A DNA stretch of 64,000 bases from Alviniconcha marisindica (GCA_018857735.1 JABMCL010002919.1:345001-409000); one strand, 5' to 3'. Positions 1-36,887 are shown, counted from the first letter of the stretch. The notes: generated by a model from the sequence alone, not told the origin. Program-made: numbers and translations.

Positions 1-356
1 CAGTTACTGTTACATGAGTTTATATCTGTAACTGCAGATTCCAGTCAGTTACTGTTAAATGAGTTTATACATATAACTGCAGATTCCAGTCAGTTACTGT
101 TACATGAGTTTATACATGTAACTGCAGATTCCAGTCACTGTTAAATGAGTTTATACATGTAACTGCAGATTCCAGTCAGTTACTGTTACATGAGTTTATA
201 CCTGTAACTGCAGATTCCAGTCAGTTACTGTTAACTGAGTTTATATCTGTAACTGCAGATTCCAGTCAGTTACTGTTAAATGAGTTTATACATATAACTG
301 CAGATTCCAGTCAGTTACTGTTACATGAGTTTATACCTGTAACTGCAGATTCCAGT
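1..356. repeat. 45-bp tandem satellite, 8 copies, cut by window edge
   Basis: Eight head-to-tail units begin at 1, 46, 91, 136, 177, 222, 267 and 312. All are 45 bp except the fourth, which is 41 bp through a deletion at its start. Units differ at a few positions (for example tacatg/taaatg and tatacc/tatatc). Each carries the 6-bp palindrome ctgcag. The array stops at 356, and its left end lies outside the window. Confidence 0.95.
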
Positions 357-1360
357 CTATTTCAGTTTGATACCTGTGGTTTTACACCTTTCATATAGGA
401 GGTGAGGAGAAGGGGAAAGGGAAAGTGTTTTTTCTGGTCAAAAACAAAAACGCTTGGCAGCTTCTGTGCTTTATAGGCCCCCCTATAAGCACCATGCTTA
501 CTTACTCAGTGTGCAAGGGAAAATATCTTACCAGCATAGAATTTGCAGTGACATCTTTCAGTTTTGGTAAATACTTATACAGTTTACACTAACATTATTC
601 AGCCATTTACATTATTTTTTATGATTAACATTAACAGTTTATATTTCATTAATTTTATGTTTAACAGTTTACACTTCACTGTTTAACATTTTTCAGTAAC
701 CAGTCATCTGGACTCTCTCTCTCTCTCTCTCTGTCTCTCGCTCTCATGGTTAAAACAACTGTAATTATATGAACACCATTTTTCATACAGGCACAAATGT
801 TTACTAAAACACACACACATACACACTTAGTGAAAACTGTGCATAACATTATTTTGTCCCCCATTTGAACACTTGCACATGCTTTTTCTTCGACTTCTTT
901 TTTCCCGTTTACTCTGAGTACCTCAAAGAACTGGTAAACCCAGCTTTTAATATGGTGGGCAGGGAGACAGGGTTATTTATTGTTCTCATTTTGGAGCAGT
1001 TGAAAACTATGTCTTGTAAAGAAACAGTTTGAGATGTCTACACAGGATTGTTTTCAAACTGTGCTCACACCAAAAGGTAAATCAAATCAAATAAATCTTT
1101 ATTATTCATCAATATACAAAGCCTAAAAATGAAAATTTCCTTTGACACATGGGCTCAAGAAGGTATATTTAAAAAAAAAAAAAAATAGTACCTGCATACT
1201 GAACCATGCCAACTGTAGTCCTATGGCATCAGTTTAGTAATAGCTGAAACTTGTCTTGCTCATAAGTGATACTGGTCATTGTGAGATAAAGTACATGTCT
1301 CTAGTGCTTGAAGGGATCAAATGTCGTCGACCGATTCTGTGGCCACCGCAACTGAGAACG
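357..1360. other. non-coding, AT-rich stretch without a recognised gene
   Basis: No exon-like frame was recognised. Short CT repeats lie at 715-740 and a 15-A run near 1170. Bases 480-512 resemble the end of the dispersed repeat described at 62,955 (motif around agcaccatgcttacttact). Confidence 0.6.
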
Positions 1361-1728
1361 CTAGCAGGTTAGGTTATAAACATGTCTGCGTTAATTACTT
1401 GCACGTGGCATCTCATGACTATCAGTATCAGGAAGTGATCCAGCCCACACACACACATCCACACACTCACTCACAGTATCGTTCTATTTTTTCTAGCTCA
1501 ACTCCCATCTCACAGTATTGTTCTATTTTTTCTCGCTCATCTCCCGTCTCGCTAGCAGGTTAGGTTATAAACTAGTCTGCGTTAATTACTTGCACGTGGC
1601 ATCTCATGACTATCAGTATCAGGAAGTGATCCAGCACACACACACACACACACACACACATCCACACACTCACTCACTCACAGTATCGTTCTATTTTTTC
1701 TCGCGCAACTCCCATCTCTCTTTCAACA
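1361..1728. repeat. 191-bp tandem duplication
   Basis: Copies start at 1361 and 1552, both with ctagcaggttaggttataaa, and stay closely similar through a (CA)n run and a ctattttttct segment. The short open frames across this stretch end in CA-repeat peptides and are artefacts of the repeat. Confidence 0.9.
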
Positions 1729-2699
1729 CGAATTCAAGTGGAGAATGAAAGTTCCAAATATTATTGAATCAAAAACATCAGTCACAAGCATGTCATAAGC
1801 AGACAAAAGAAGGGTTTAGAAGACACAAAGGTTCGAAAAGCCGATATAGCTAGGTAAACTTTATCTGGTTGTCTCATTCCCTGAGAATTTAACATAAACA
1901 ACAATTAAGTCAACACAAAATCGTTCGTGCGGGTTACGAAAGTCTGAGCTACAAACCTGTGAAAAGACAGTTCACAACCGGTGTATCATCAAAAACATCA
2001 CCTCACTTTATAATTTCTCAGTAGGGTCTTACACTGAATCTATTTATGGGAGAAAACTTTAAGGTATCTTCCAAGTCTGTGGATAGTGGAAGATGGAATA
2101 CACAAGAGAATTATTTATGGAAAAGTCAAACCAAAGCTAATCGCGGAGCTGGCCTTTTCACATAATATTAAATAGAAAAGTCGAAGCTGTTAATCGCGGA
2201 TACGCGGAACAGGACTTTTCTAACCAGTAAAATAAAGGAACTCCATTAGGAGGTTTAGATCAGAATGGAAAAAAATGGAGCCAGGCTCGGATAACGAACC
2301 TGACCTCTCAGTCAGAACATCAGTCAGCAGCGAAACACAGTTTAAGATTCAACACATCAATCGTAAAATGAAAAAAGTGTTATAACCCATATATTTGAAA
2401 CAACTCGTGGCTACCACGAAGCCGGCCCCTGTACTTGATCATTTAAGCGAACGTGAAAAATAATGAAACATCAGCGACGCCAGATCTTACGGCAAGATCA
2501 AACAACAACAACAACAAAACTACAACAATCAAACAACAATAAAACATTTGTCCAAAAACTAGGAAAGTAAAAGATAGACAAACCAACCTGTTGAATGTAG
2601 ATTAAGTTGGGTCTAAATCAAAACTCTAGTTGCACGAATGCAAACTGGAGCCTGTAGTCCTGTCATGCATTCATGGATACATAATTCATTGAAAAAGTT
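1729..2699. other. non-coding stretch, nothing recognised
   Basis: AT-rich sequence with no frame of protein-like composition. A weak (CAA)n tract lies near 2500. I see no RNA gene and no recognisable transposon motif. Confidence 0.5.
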
Positions 2700-3216
2700 A
2701 AGTCATTGTTAAGTTAGTGTTAAAAGCCCCAACTTCGTGCCGATAACGGTCGGGAGTGGGGTGGGGATGGGGTGGGGGTGGTGGCGGGTTGTTGACGGGC
2801 GATCCGAGCACCCCCTTCACGTCCGGGGACAGGTCCGTACGGTTGGGAGGCGTGGTTCAGCGCCGACACACTGGGGTAGAGACAGGTTAAAAACATAGTA
2901 TGATTGTGCATTGTGTAGATGGGGGCTCCCTCCGTCCCCGGGGGTCAAACCGGGTACTGGGGGAGCCAGGGACGTCCTAGGGCGAGGATTAAATGGAGGG
3001 TCTCTTATACCTTCAGAAATACGGCATCGGTGGCCCAGAATTTGGAATAAAAGAAGAATTTGTAACAGAATAGGGAAGGCAGCTCTTCCATGCCTGTGCA
3101 TGAACAGGGAGGCTTGTTGGCTACAGCTCGGCCAGCTGACCGGAACCGATCCTTCACACGGGAAAGGAGACTACTGCACCCCACGACCGCACCAGCACCA
3201 ACGAACCATTGACTGA
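2700..3216. other. GC-rich island with G-quadruplex-prone tracts
   Basis: Composition rises sharply against the AT-rich flanks. Four G-runs separated by one or two bases at about 2757-2788, and further G-runs at 2937-2975, fit a G-quadruplex pattern. Overlapping frames on both strands (plus 2911-3216, minus 2817-3101) are open, but I recognise no family in them. The island could be an unmethylated CpG island or first exon of an unseen gene, or a repeat fragment. Confidence 0.4.
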
Positions 3217-3469
3217 ACTAAAAACATTCTCATCTTTTCAACTTCAAAACTTACAAAGACCATTTCACCAACAGTCTGACTAAAGTTGAACTTAGATTTT
3301 TTTAAAGGCGGATCGGTAACCCGATGTACTTTAATAGAAAGGCTTTTCTCCACACACGTTTTTGTTCTGCCCTCTATGCAGTTTAACTGCCAAGCATAAT
3401 TAAATGTGACTTTGGTTGCATGTAATTGTTGAATGGAGGTAGATCAGTGAATACACCTTTGGCCTGAAA

Positions 3470-3532
3470 AGGGTGTGTGTGCGTGTGTTTGTGAGTGTGT
3501 CAGTGCGTGCACGTGTGTATGTGTGTGTGTGT

Positions 3533-3598
<66 letters not shown>

Positions 3599-3753
3599 AT
3601 TAAGGCTTGAATAATGCATAAATCTATTTTATGAACATTGCTTTAAAACGTAGCTTATATTTTAAGTTGAAGTATATTTGGTAGTTACACTCAAGTCTTA
3701 GACATAAAGCAGGTCTTGCCATTTACATAGATTGACTTTGTCTTTGACACTAC

Positions 3754-3784
<31 letters not shown>

Positions 3785-3790
3785 ACACAT
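3470..3790. repeat. (GT)n microsatellite followed by a poly-C/(AC)n tract
   Basis: About 120 bp of GT repeat (3475-3597), then at 3752-3789 a run of C passing into AC repeats. The same homopolymer-plus-dinucleotide design recurs at 7081, 12,951, 13,050, 18,915, 24,425 and 25,751. Confidence 0.95.
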
Positions 3791-4227
3791 GAAAATTACT
3801 ATTACCCTGAACTGTATGTACAATCTTGATTGTATTAATTCCTTTGCATAATCAATTTGTTTGATTTTTTCTCTCTCCAGAATCCGCTTATCATCATGAG
3901 ACGCCAAATATACTGACCATATTTTTGGTGATTTAGCAAAACCTCAGATAGAAGGACATAAATTTATGGTGATACCTTAACATGTCAATTAGTTCTAAAT
4001 GATGTATTTACACAAACTGTGCCTTTAGTGGTGGGTGGGTGCATGTGGAGTGTGTGTGTGTGTCTAAAGTTGATCATGCTCAGGAGAGGTTTGTACTGAA
4101 TGAGTGCATATCTGTTCAATGTACATGTACGACTATGCATTTGCATGTACATAAAACTGCAAGCATGTGTATATATACAAGCAAAATGAGGGAATTGTGC
4201 CAAATAGCTGGAGACTGTAGTCATGCA

Positions 4228-4690
4228 GTTACGCTGGAAACCTGGACATGTCTGTGAGTGTGGCACGGCCTTGGTACTCTGCGGACTGTAGTGGTGGTGG
4301 AGTTACCTGCGTGTCTGTGAATGTGGCCATGGCCTTGGTACTCTGCGGACTGTAGTGGTGGAGTTATCCTGCGTGTCTGTGAGTGTGGCCACAGCCTTGG
4401 TACTCTGCGGACTGTAGAGGTGGTTAAGCTGGAAACCTGGAATTGTCTGTGAGTGTGACCATAGCCTTGGTACTCTGTGGACTGTACATGTGGTTAAGCA
4501 GGAAACCTGGGTGTCTGTGAGTGTCGCCATAGCCTCGGTACTCTGCGGACTGTGGTGGTGAGAGATAAGCTGGAGACCTGGATGTATATGTTAGTATTTG
4601 CCAAGGCCTCGGTACACTGTGGACTGTGGTGGTGGCTGGAGACCTGGATGTATATGTTAGTATTTGCCAAGGCCTCAGTACACTGTCACT
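4228..4690. repeat. ~65-bp tandem array, about 7 copies
   Basis: Repeated phrases are 'cttggtactctgcggactgt', 'ctggaaacctgg' and 'gtctgtgagtgtggcc' in a fixed order. The last two units have drifted (catgtatatgttagtatttgcc variant) and run into the 180-bp duplication that follows. Confidence 0.85.
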
Positions 4691-5032
4691 ACAGTCCCAT
4701 CTTCAGAACAGTTGGTACTGTAAAGGGTTTTGGGAATAACAGTCTCTACATAATGCAAAGAACTAAGAGACAAAAGTGTGTGTGTGTGTGTGTGTGTTTC
4801 CATATACTTTATGTAAATTGTTTTTGGTTAGGACTGTGCTCTACACGAGTATAGAATATACCCTTGGTACACTGTCACTACAGTTCCATCTTCAGAACAG
4901 TCTCTACATAATGCAGGGAAGAACTAAGAGACAAATGTGTGTGTGTATGTGTGTGTGTGTGTGTTTCCATATTTTATGTAAATTGTTTTTGGTTAGGACT
5001 GTACTCCACATGTGTACAGAATATCATATTTA
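4680..5032. repeat. ~185-bp tandem duplication containing a GT tract
   Basis: Two copies (about 4680-4860 and 4868-5032) share 'actgtcactacag', 'tctctacataatgcag', 'aactaagagacaaa', a GT run and 'atgtaaattgtttttggtta'. The copies differ mainly in GT number and a short indel. Confidence 0.85.
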
Positions 5033-5087
5033 GGTTAACATGTACAGGGTTCGCACAGTCTTTGAAGGTCTTTGAAAGTTTAGGTAA

Positions 5088-5142
5088 GTAAGTAAACATG
5101 GTGCTTAACGTCCATAGAAACCACAAGGCTTATTAGGGACAG
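5088..5142 (-). repeat. dispersed repeat A, short minus-strand copy
   Basis: Read on the minus strand it matches the segment at 62,955-63,030: 'ccctaataagcc', a 'tggtttctatggacgttaag' core and 'caccatgtttacttacttac'. It is one of at least seven fragments of this family in the window. Confidence 0.7.
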
Positions 5143-5484
5143 TAAAGTTTAGGAAAAATGGGATAAGCTTTTCAAGGCCTTGCAAGTCTGTGGAAACTGA
5201 GTGAAAAGTTTGTGAATTTTGTGGTCTTCAGAGTGCTAGGGAAAAACTATCAGCTTATCAGTCAGAAACTGCACTTCCCAAGACCAAACAGTAGTTAAAA
5301 AAAATATTTTAAAAAATTGCCGTGCAAAATCACAGTGAATGCAGTTCCAATCAGTTTTGACTGATAGAGTGCATAAGCCTTTGGCTCCAGTAAGGGTTGC
5401 GTCCCTTTACCAGATGTGCAGCAGAGTTGCATAGCTTCATGTTGTTTTTTTCCCCCATATTGCAAAGGTTTGTGAAAAGTTTGT

Positions 5485-5600
5485 GAATTTTGAATGGATT
5501 TTTCTGTACGAACCCAGCATGTATTATGTGAGCGCTCAGTGTGTTGATGAGTGCATGATAAATGTATATTATTATTAATTCAAATGAATGTGTGCTGCAG
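5485..5600 (+). mobile_element. retroposon 3' tail fragment
   Basis: The phrase 'gagcgctcagtgtgttgatg' followed by 'gcatgataaatgta' and ATT repeats closely matches 49,160-49,215. Such a tail ending in (ATT)n is typical of LINE or SINE 3' ends. Only the tail is recognisable. Confidence 0.5.
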
Positions 5601-5897
5601 GAATTCAAATAATAAAAATAATAACAGGGCATAAGCAATGGATTAGAAGATGCAGTAATGTCATTGTTGTGCATTGTGGCATTAAATAATGTATCATGTT
5701 TGGTAATAACGCAAGTGTTTTGTCATGAACAGAGTGTATATTCTGTTTCAGTTGTAAATTATTTTTCAGTTTAGTATAGGTCCACATTTGACCTTGTTTG
5801 AGAATTCTTGTGCTGCATTCTGAATGTACTGTTGTCTGTGTGAAAAACTGCTCCATGAAATTGCTCAGTGACTTTCTAAAACCCACATTCCAAACTA

Positions 5898-5990
5898 CTG
5901 ATGAATCCACCTGTGACCATTGCCATACTGTTGTGAAGTGCATTGCTTGTGACCAATGCTCTTGCTGGTTCCACACCTTTCTATTAAAAC
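5898..5990 (+). pseudogene. PHD-finger-like fragment, probably from a retrotransposon ORF1
   Basis: A frame running 5798-6088 contains C-x2-C, then C-x2-C (CDQC) followed by WFH, the spacing of a PHD finger's zinc ligands. PHD fingers occur in ORF1 of many animal non-LTR retrotransposons. The rest of the frame is unremarkable and the last Cys pair is not clear, so this is read as a decayed remnant and not a live gene. A chance match remains possible. Confidence 0.3.
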
Positions 5991-6084
5991 GTTTTATTTG
6001 TGAGTGTTCATGCACCAGTCATGGTTCCCAGGGACTTGGACTAGAGCCAAATAAGGACCTTACAAGGACTTGTAAGGATCAATA

Positions 6085-6237
6085 TTAGATTTTGTAAGGA
6101 CCATCACAACAGTAAGAAACATGCATTTCGCATGCCATGCATTGAGCGTAGTGTTTGTCCAGCTTATCTTTTAGAACCCATTCCTGGTATGCACTGTCCT
6201 TTAGCCAGCAGTCTTGGAACGAACATTTTCTCAGCAT
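6085..6237 (-). pseudogene. transposase-type N-terminal zinc-finger fragment (hAT/BED-like)
   Basis: A 50-codon frame, too short for most ORF callers, reads MLRKCSFQDCWLKD, then YQEWVLKDKLDKHYAQCMAC. The pattern 'F..CWLKD..Y..W......D...A.C..C' resembles the N-terminal domain of hAT-type domesticated transposases. In those the region is followed by a conserved Ser/His zinc-finger half; here the frame stops soon after. I infer a truncated transposon relic. Family assignment is tentative. Confidence 0.4.
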
Positions 6238-7850
6238 CTTTGCTGTTAGCTCAGGTTCTTGCACAGTTCAAATTTTGCAACCAAATGGCTGTTCCAGAAG
6301 TTATCATGTAATCTTGCGACCTTGATTTTGGCTGCACATGATCTAAATGAACGTGGAGAAAAGCATCATCTGCTTCAGACATCATCTCAACCTATGTCCG
6401 AACGATTTTGAAATTCAGTAAATGTGTGGAACCATCCAGTGTCACTGACTTGGAAAAATGAGAGGCTTTTATAACTACCCATGTGCGTTTTTAGTATTAG
6501 CTAGACTTGTAAGGGCCATGATGCAAATATAAGGACTTGTAAGGCCTTACTTGGCAAATTCAATTTGTAAGTACTTGTAAGCACCAATAAGGACCCTGGG
6601 AACCTTGCCAGTGTGCTTGCAAGCCACCATGTCAGATTATCAAAAAAAGTATTTTTGTTACCTGTAAATAGCTTCTTGAATTATTTGTTGTGAGTAATGA
6701 TGTTCCAGAAAAACCACAACAGCAGAGACCTGAATTACCTATGGCAACTCTCACATGGCATGTATGTCAAGTGAGAAGTAACCTTCGGTAGATTCAGGTC
6801 ACTGCTGTTGTTTGTGTGATGTCTTTCAAGTGCTGTTAACTCTGTTTCATAGTATGATTGTTTGATCAGATATCTGCCTGTCCTTAAAACTGATCCTCTG
6901 ATTCATATATATGACTTGCCTTGTGAACCATCATTTGGTTTTTGTGTAAAAATAAAAATCAGTTTAATTATGATTTGCAATAATTATCTGTATTTGGTAT
7001 TTCAATCAACACAGTCAACCTTTTTACACTTCATATAAATAGTAACATGCACACCAAGGCCCATGTGTATGAAGAACAAATAGCCCCCCCCCCACCACAC
7101 ACACACACGCCACCTCCCAACCAATTTAATTTCTAAATGGTGATAACACTAAAAAAAATTGTCATGTGTGAAAAATATTTGTCCTGTGTGAAATGCACTT
7201 TGGGCTATCCAACCAACCTAAACACGTTTATAGTTATAGACTCATTTTTTGACATTTAAATGAGTACAAGCCATTGAGGAGAAAATATACACTTGTAAGA
7301 ACCAAGGCCATCCCATACAGTACCACTGAAGACCACAAATTATTCAAGAAAATTTGGATTCACGCATCAGGACGTATCATAATCAACACAGACAGTAAAG
7401 AAGAGATAGGAAAATCTTGAATGAGATGGGGTTATTGGGTCACGGACATCTGCTACAATCACAACAAACTTTGAACTTTTTTCAAGTTTGCAGAAACATA
7501 TGCATTGTTAGTAAAAACAAGGTCCTTTCCCAGTCTAAAAGATAAACACAATCCAGTAGCATTTCTGAGGCTACTGATGTCGTGCCTGTGGAAAGAGTAC
7601 CAGACTTATGGATTCTTTAACAAATTGGGACAAGGGGCTATCTGCCTTTAACCTTGCTTGCTCATCATATGTATGGGCCCAATTCACTAGTGATCATGCG
7701 TGCATTGGCAAGAACCCATCACCTCAGGGCTCTGGTGAGGTTCATTGTGACAGTGTGTGTGTTCTACTATCACTCTGTGTGAACCCATCTTTGTTCAGAT
7801 TAAACTAGCACCATTCATTTCATTGAAATGTTACTTCCACTACTTATTCA
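6238..7850. other. AT-rich stretch with a degenerate foldback element
   Basis: Around 6725-6840 two arms ('agacctgaattacc' and its near complement 'ggtagattcaggtc') form an imperfect inverted repeat related to the element at 36,888. A (C)n(AC)n tract lies at 7084-7109. Short open frames at 7608-7951 look random. No gene is recognised. Confidence 0.5.
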
Positions 7851-7858
7851 GTGGGGAA

Positions 7859-7864
7859 TTTATT
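7859..7864 (-). terminator. candidate PITRM1 polyadenylation signal
   Basis: TTTATT on the plus strand gives AATAAA in the sense of PITRM1, about 1.1 kb past its stop codon. It is the best canonical hexamer I see downstream, but no transcript evidence is available. Confidence 0.3.
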
Positions 7865-8702
7865 TTTTTACTTCAAGCAGCAGGCATCTGCTCGGGCATT
7901 TACTCCTTGGTGGTGAAATTCTCAGACAACACTCTCACCCAGTCTGAATAACAGTCACTTGTTCAGAAACATTTCACATCCTTGCCATCGGCTGTTCACA
8001 ACGCAATACAATAATAAACAGGCAGAATGTCTGTAAAGCTGCTGTATATGATAATCATTCAAAACAGCACACATACACTGACAAGTTCACAAATCTATGC
8101 TAAAGAATCAAATGGATGTGCAACATTTAGCAAATGCTTGCACAATATTTTATATGTAAATGACATACACACAAAAACACAATCATTCAGTTTCAAATTT
8201 TCAAAAAGGTCAAATTTTATCAAGATTAATCTTCTCCAGTTGATTTGCTGAGCTTAAACTGTTTTGCGCCAGAGGGGTAATAATTCCCAGTTCATATTAG
8301 GACACTGCAGAAAGAAAAAAAGAAAACGTTAATATTCTGATATTACATGTCTTAAAAGTCATGCACATCCTAAGCACCAGCAGTCTTCAGCATAAACAGT
8401 ACCGTACATGCATTATGTTCCATTTGGCCCAAAACACATTCTGTGCTCTATACGAAATGTGGAGAATATAGTCCCATTCTGACAGTCATGGTGGCTGATT
8501 CCTCGCAAACAAGGACTGGGGAAAGCTGAGGCTCATCTCCTGCGCACCTGTTGCTGGCTGTGTGCATACAGTCTGTGGCAGTAATAGAATGAATGCACTG
8601 CAGTATCGCTCGATCATGAGAGTTTTCATCAGCAAGGCACAGGTTCAACTGATGGCTTCGACAGGAGGCAGCAGTTACTAGCTGTTTCTGACAGAAAGGA
8701 GT

Positions 8703-8890
8703 TTGTTGTCGAGTGCCCCATCAATGCAGAGACAGTGTCTTCATTTATGCAGGCGTTTGTGCTGCCCGTCTGAGAACAGCAATGTTCTCTCCCCAGCAAT
8801 TGCCAGCAGGTATGCTGTCTTCATTTATGTGGGCGTTTGTGCTGCCTGTGTGAGAACAGCAAAGTGTTCTCTACCCAGCAAGCTTCCATC
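8703..8890. repeat. ~105-bp imperfect tandem duplication in the 3' UTR
   Basis: Two copies share 'gtcttcatttatg', 'ggcgtttgtgctgcc' and 'tgagaacagcaa' followed by a 'gttctc'-'cccagcaa' phrase. They lie just past the duplicated stop region, inside the presumed 3' UTR of PITRM1. Confidence 0.8.
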
Positions 8891-8991
8891 CCCTGGTGAT
8901 GCTCTGTGGCCAACACTCACTGTTCTCTGATGACTGACCACCTGACCCTGCCGTCCTCTTGAAACACTGTCAGCTGGACCCTGGCTCACAT

Positions 8992-33638
<24,647 letters not shown>

Positions 33639-33954
33639 CTGCAAGTCCAGAAATGTCCATAAAATTTCAGGGATCACACATTATTATTAACATGATACTG
33701 TATTTCATGTCTTGTCTGTGTCTCATGCAGTTATAATGCAACATGCTTCTTCTTCTTTTTAGGATTATGACAAATAACCTCAAGCACCTGTGTAATCAAG
33801 ACCTAAAACACTAAAAGTAAAACAACTGGTTGCAACTTGCAAGTCTTATGATACGGTGGATTTTCATTTAAGTTTTAGTCATCTTTTGTCCCAGTTCCAA
33901 AGAGAACAATATTTCTTATTTTTAACTAATTTGACAAAGCTTTTGGATGTCAGT

Positions 33955-34410
33955 AAAAGAGACAGACAGACAGATGAAGACAGAAACAGAGGTAGACACA
34001 GATACCTGCTCACACTGACAAAGACAGAAACAGAGACAGAAACAGATACTTACTAACACACAGAGAGACACACACAGATACACACTGACACAGACAGAAA
34101 CAGTGAGAGACACAGATACACACTGACACAGACAGCAACAGAGTTACACACTGACACAAAGACAGAAACCGACAGAGACAGACAATGATACACACTGACA
34201 CAGACACACATAAACACTCAAACAGAAACAGATGTCAGATACACACTGACACAGACAGACAAAGACAGAAACAGAGAGAGACACAGGTCAGATACACGCT
34301 GACACAGACAAAACAACAGAGACAGACACAGATAGTGAGATACACACTGACACAGACAAAGACAGAAACAGACACACATTAACACAGACAGACAGAAACA
34401 GAAAGCTGAG
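33955..34410. repeat. degenerate ~40-55-bp tandem array 'gacacagacagaaacagag / tacacactgacacagac'
   Basis: Repeats of these two phrases fill the segment. The open frames across it are periodic and not protein-like. Confidence 0.9.
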
Positions 34411-35729
34411 AGAGGGAGGGAGTGCAGCTAGCTTTGTGAAACAGCAGGCTGCATAGGAATTGTGAAACAGCATGCTGCATAGGAAAGTGAAGTAAATAAC
34501 AGCTACATCCCAACAGACACCCCTACCCCACTAACCATGTTCCCAGATTTACCTGCTTGATACTCTGTGACATCTTTGCAGAATGGTGAAACCACATTTC
34601 AGAATCTGCATATTGAAGTTATAAAACCTTTTACAGCTGAAAAAAATTGAAACAATATAATTATGATGTAAATTATTTCAGTTACTGCATCAATGGAACA
34701 AAGAAACAGCATCAATTTCTGTCTACCAGTACCACTGTACCAGTTTCAAACAAAAGCTGTAGGACACACTGGAAACAACAAACAAAATGTAATGGTTCCA
34801 TCTCATACCCAATCACCTCACACACAGATTACCAAAATAAAAACAATCTCAGACATGTATCACATTCCACTTTTTCTAGCTGACTGCTCTGAAGAGTTAC
34901 TCATTCAGGATTGTTTTGACTGTAGTTGAAGGAAAATTGCTTTAGTGAACTTTCTCTGAACAAATTCAGTTTATATGTTTGATGTATGTCTTGCTTCCAT
35001 TCTTCCTGTCTGCGTTGATCTCCATTTTTGTACTTGCCAAACTTGGGCATCTTCTTCTTGTTTTCCCTAAGACATCCAGGGTCAACTTGCTAACCACTAC
35101 TGATGTAAAAAAAAGAACTGAAACTTGAAAAGGCCACAGCTGGTCTGTCACCTTCACAATGACTACCAGTTAACAATCTCTTGCTCACCTTAGTCTTACT
35201 TTTACTCTAACTCTTGGGGAAAATCATTTCACTTTCTCACATTTCTTGGGAAGAATGTTCCAACACTGTAAGTCTGTCTTACTGGTGAATCTCTTTAAAG
35301 CCTGTCTTTATACGTGCTGTAATTTCTATATACACTTACACAGTAACAGTAATTATACTATAAACAATATATTTAAAAACTACAGTAATACTAATAGTAA
35401 TACTGAAAGGCAGCCTTCTTTTTCCGTTTAAGTGTGGCTGTCGATAATCAGTTCACAGCGACTATGCGTAGGCTGGCAGCCGCTGATTAGAGTGTCTATT
35501 CAGTTATTCAATAATACAGCGAGTTGTACTGGAAATTGAAATCGAAAGTGCCGTCTGCTCCAACAAAGGTCAAAGAAGGGAATGATGCAACTTCACATTT
35601 TGTGATGGCTGATAAACATTAACAGTATTCTATATTAAATGTCAAAAGGTAACAAAATCGGGTCATATTTTATAAAATACTGCAATATGCAATTACTTTT
35701 AGCGAAGGAAATAAATTACAAAATGTTAC

Positions 35730-35771
35730 CACTCGGCTTTGGCTTGAACGTGCACAGCAGAGCGCAGCCAT
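35730..35771 (-). CDS. candidate PITRM1 leader exon
   Basis: ATG at 35,771 opens MAALCCARSSQSRV and meets a donor GTG|GTAACA. The peptide is rich in Arg/Ser/Ala with no acidic residue, as expected for a mitochondrial presequence, and lies about 2 kb upstream of exon 2. Against it: this donor is phase 0, whereas exon 2 needs two preceding bases. A further small exon would be required, or the true exon 1 lies elsewhere. The 21 residues missing by comparison with human leave room for such an exon. Confidence 0.3.
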
Positions 35772-36268
35772 GTAAATCTCTAAAAAGTGCAGTGGAAAAG
35801 AAATAAAGCAAACCTGGACCAAATGTACATTTACTTTTTTTAATATTTCCATTTTGTGAAAAAAATCCCCAGAGAATAAGTACTAATCGTCGGTTTAAAA
35901 GCATTGGCTTTGTTCACCATTATATATAATATATACAAAACACTGTTTTTCATATTATTTCCAGTGTAATTTTAGGACAACCATCCACAACAACTTCCGA
36001 GGTTGCGTAGTCTGCAATGTTTACAGCTGAATAATCAGAAAATTTGTAGTTTCTTTGGTGATTGAGTCACAATCAGCAAACTACATATAATGCAGGATCA
36101 GTGAATTGTGTTCCTCTCCCACATTATGAAATATTTGGAAGGTAATGTAAATATGATTTTGAAGGCGTTGATATTAGGATCCTAGCTACGTTTGCTACGA
36201 AAAGATCTGTACATATGCCATTGACGCTGTCACTAGTGTCAGCGTAATCATCGTAAAAAGTTACGATT

Positions 36269-36322
<54 letters not shown>

Positions 36323-36887
36323 GTAGATGGCAGATGAGTGCGGACAGTAAAGACAAGTGTATGTTGTTTGAGCCACTGGGTAAATTACTATGTGCAGTCT
36401 GTTTCTGGTTGCTGTACTGAAAGCTGTTCTGTTCAGTTGTTAATTGATTCAGCAAGTATTCTTTACCAGTACTGTCAGCTCGACATTTTCTTACTTCTTC
36501 TAGACAATGAGTGACCGCCTACAGCATACTGAGCTGAGATTCTGTAAGGGGATTGAGGGGGGAATGGCTCAGCTTTGTCATTACATTTTGCTTGGTGTAA
36601 TTGAAAATCAGACTTCCTGGTGTGTTGATCTTGATGGTTACGTTGACTTGGGCCATGTCCTGGCATAAATGTCATCGGTGTATTGTTTTACGTGTTGTAA
36701 AAAAAGGGGTGAGGGAGGGAAAGGGGAGGGGGGCTGATTAATAGTTTGACTGGATGATAGAGGCTCATTGCCAGTGGGAGTTCTCAGAATTTACTAGTCA
36801 AAATGCATGCAAAACTTTTAAAGGCCTGAAACAACTCTGAAACAGAACGAGGCCCAGAGCGCTCGTACAGAATCAACAGGCAATGCA

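Noticed and set aside
1..356. Regular repeats as a CRISPR array
   Set aside because: Units are contiguous with no unique spacers, and the genome is eukaryotic.
2911..3216. 101-codon plus-strand frame in the GC-rich island
   Set aside because: Both strands are open because of composition; no conserved motif or splice logic supports it.
5605..6015. 136-codon minus-strand frame
   Set aside because: Composition is random for AT-rich DNA, and it overlaps the retroposon tail and the opposite-strand PHD-like fragment; no motif.
8280..8313. Possible final PITRM1 exon with an acceptor CTGCAG and a short frame PNMNWELLPLWRKTV
   Set aside because: Exon 27 at 8,992-9,094 joins in phase and matches the family C-terminus (CLGP...W), leaving no place for this one.
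36475..36675. Minus-strand frame MTFMPGHGPSQ... as PITRM1 exon 1
   Set aside because: No presequence-like composition and no donor in the required phase was found.
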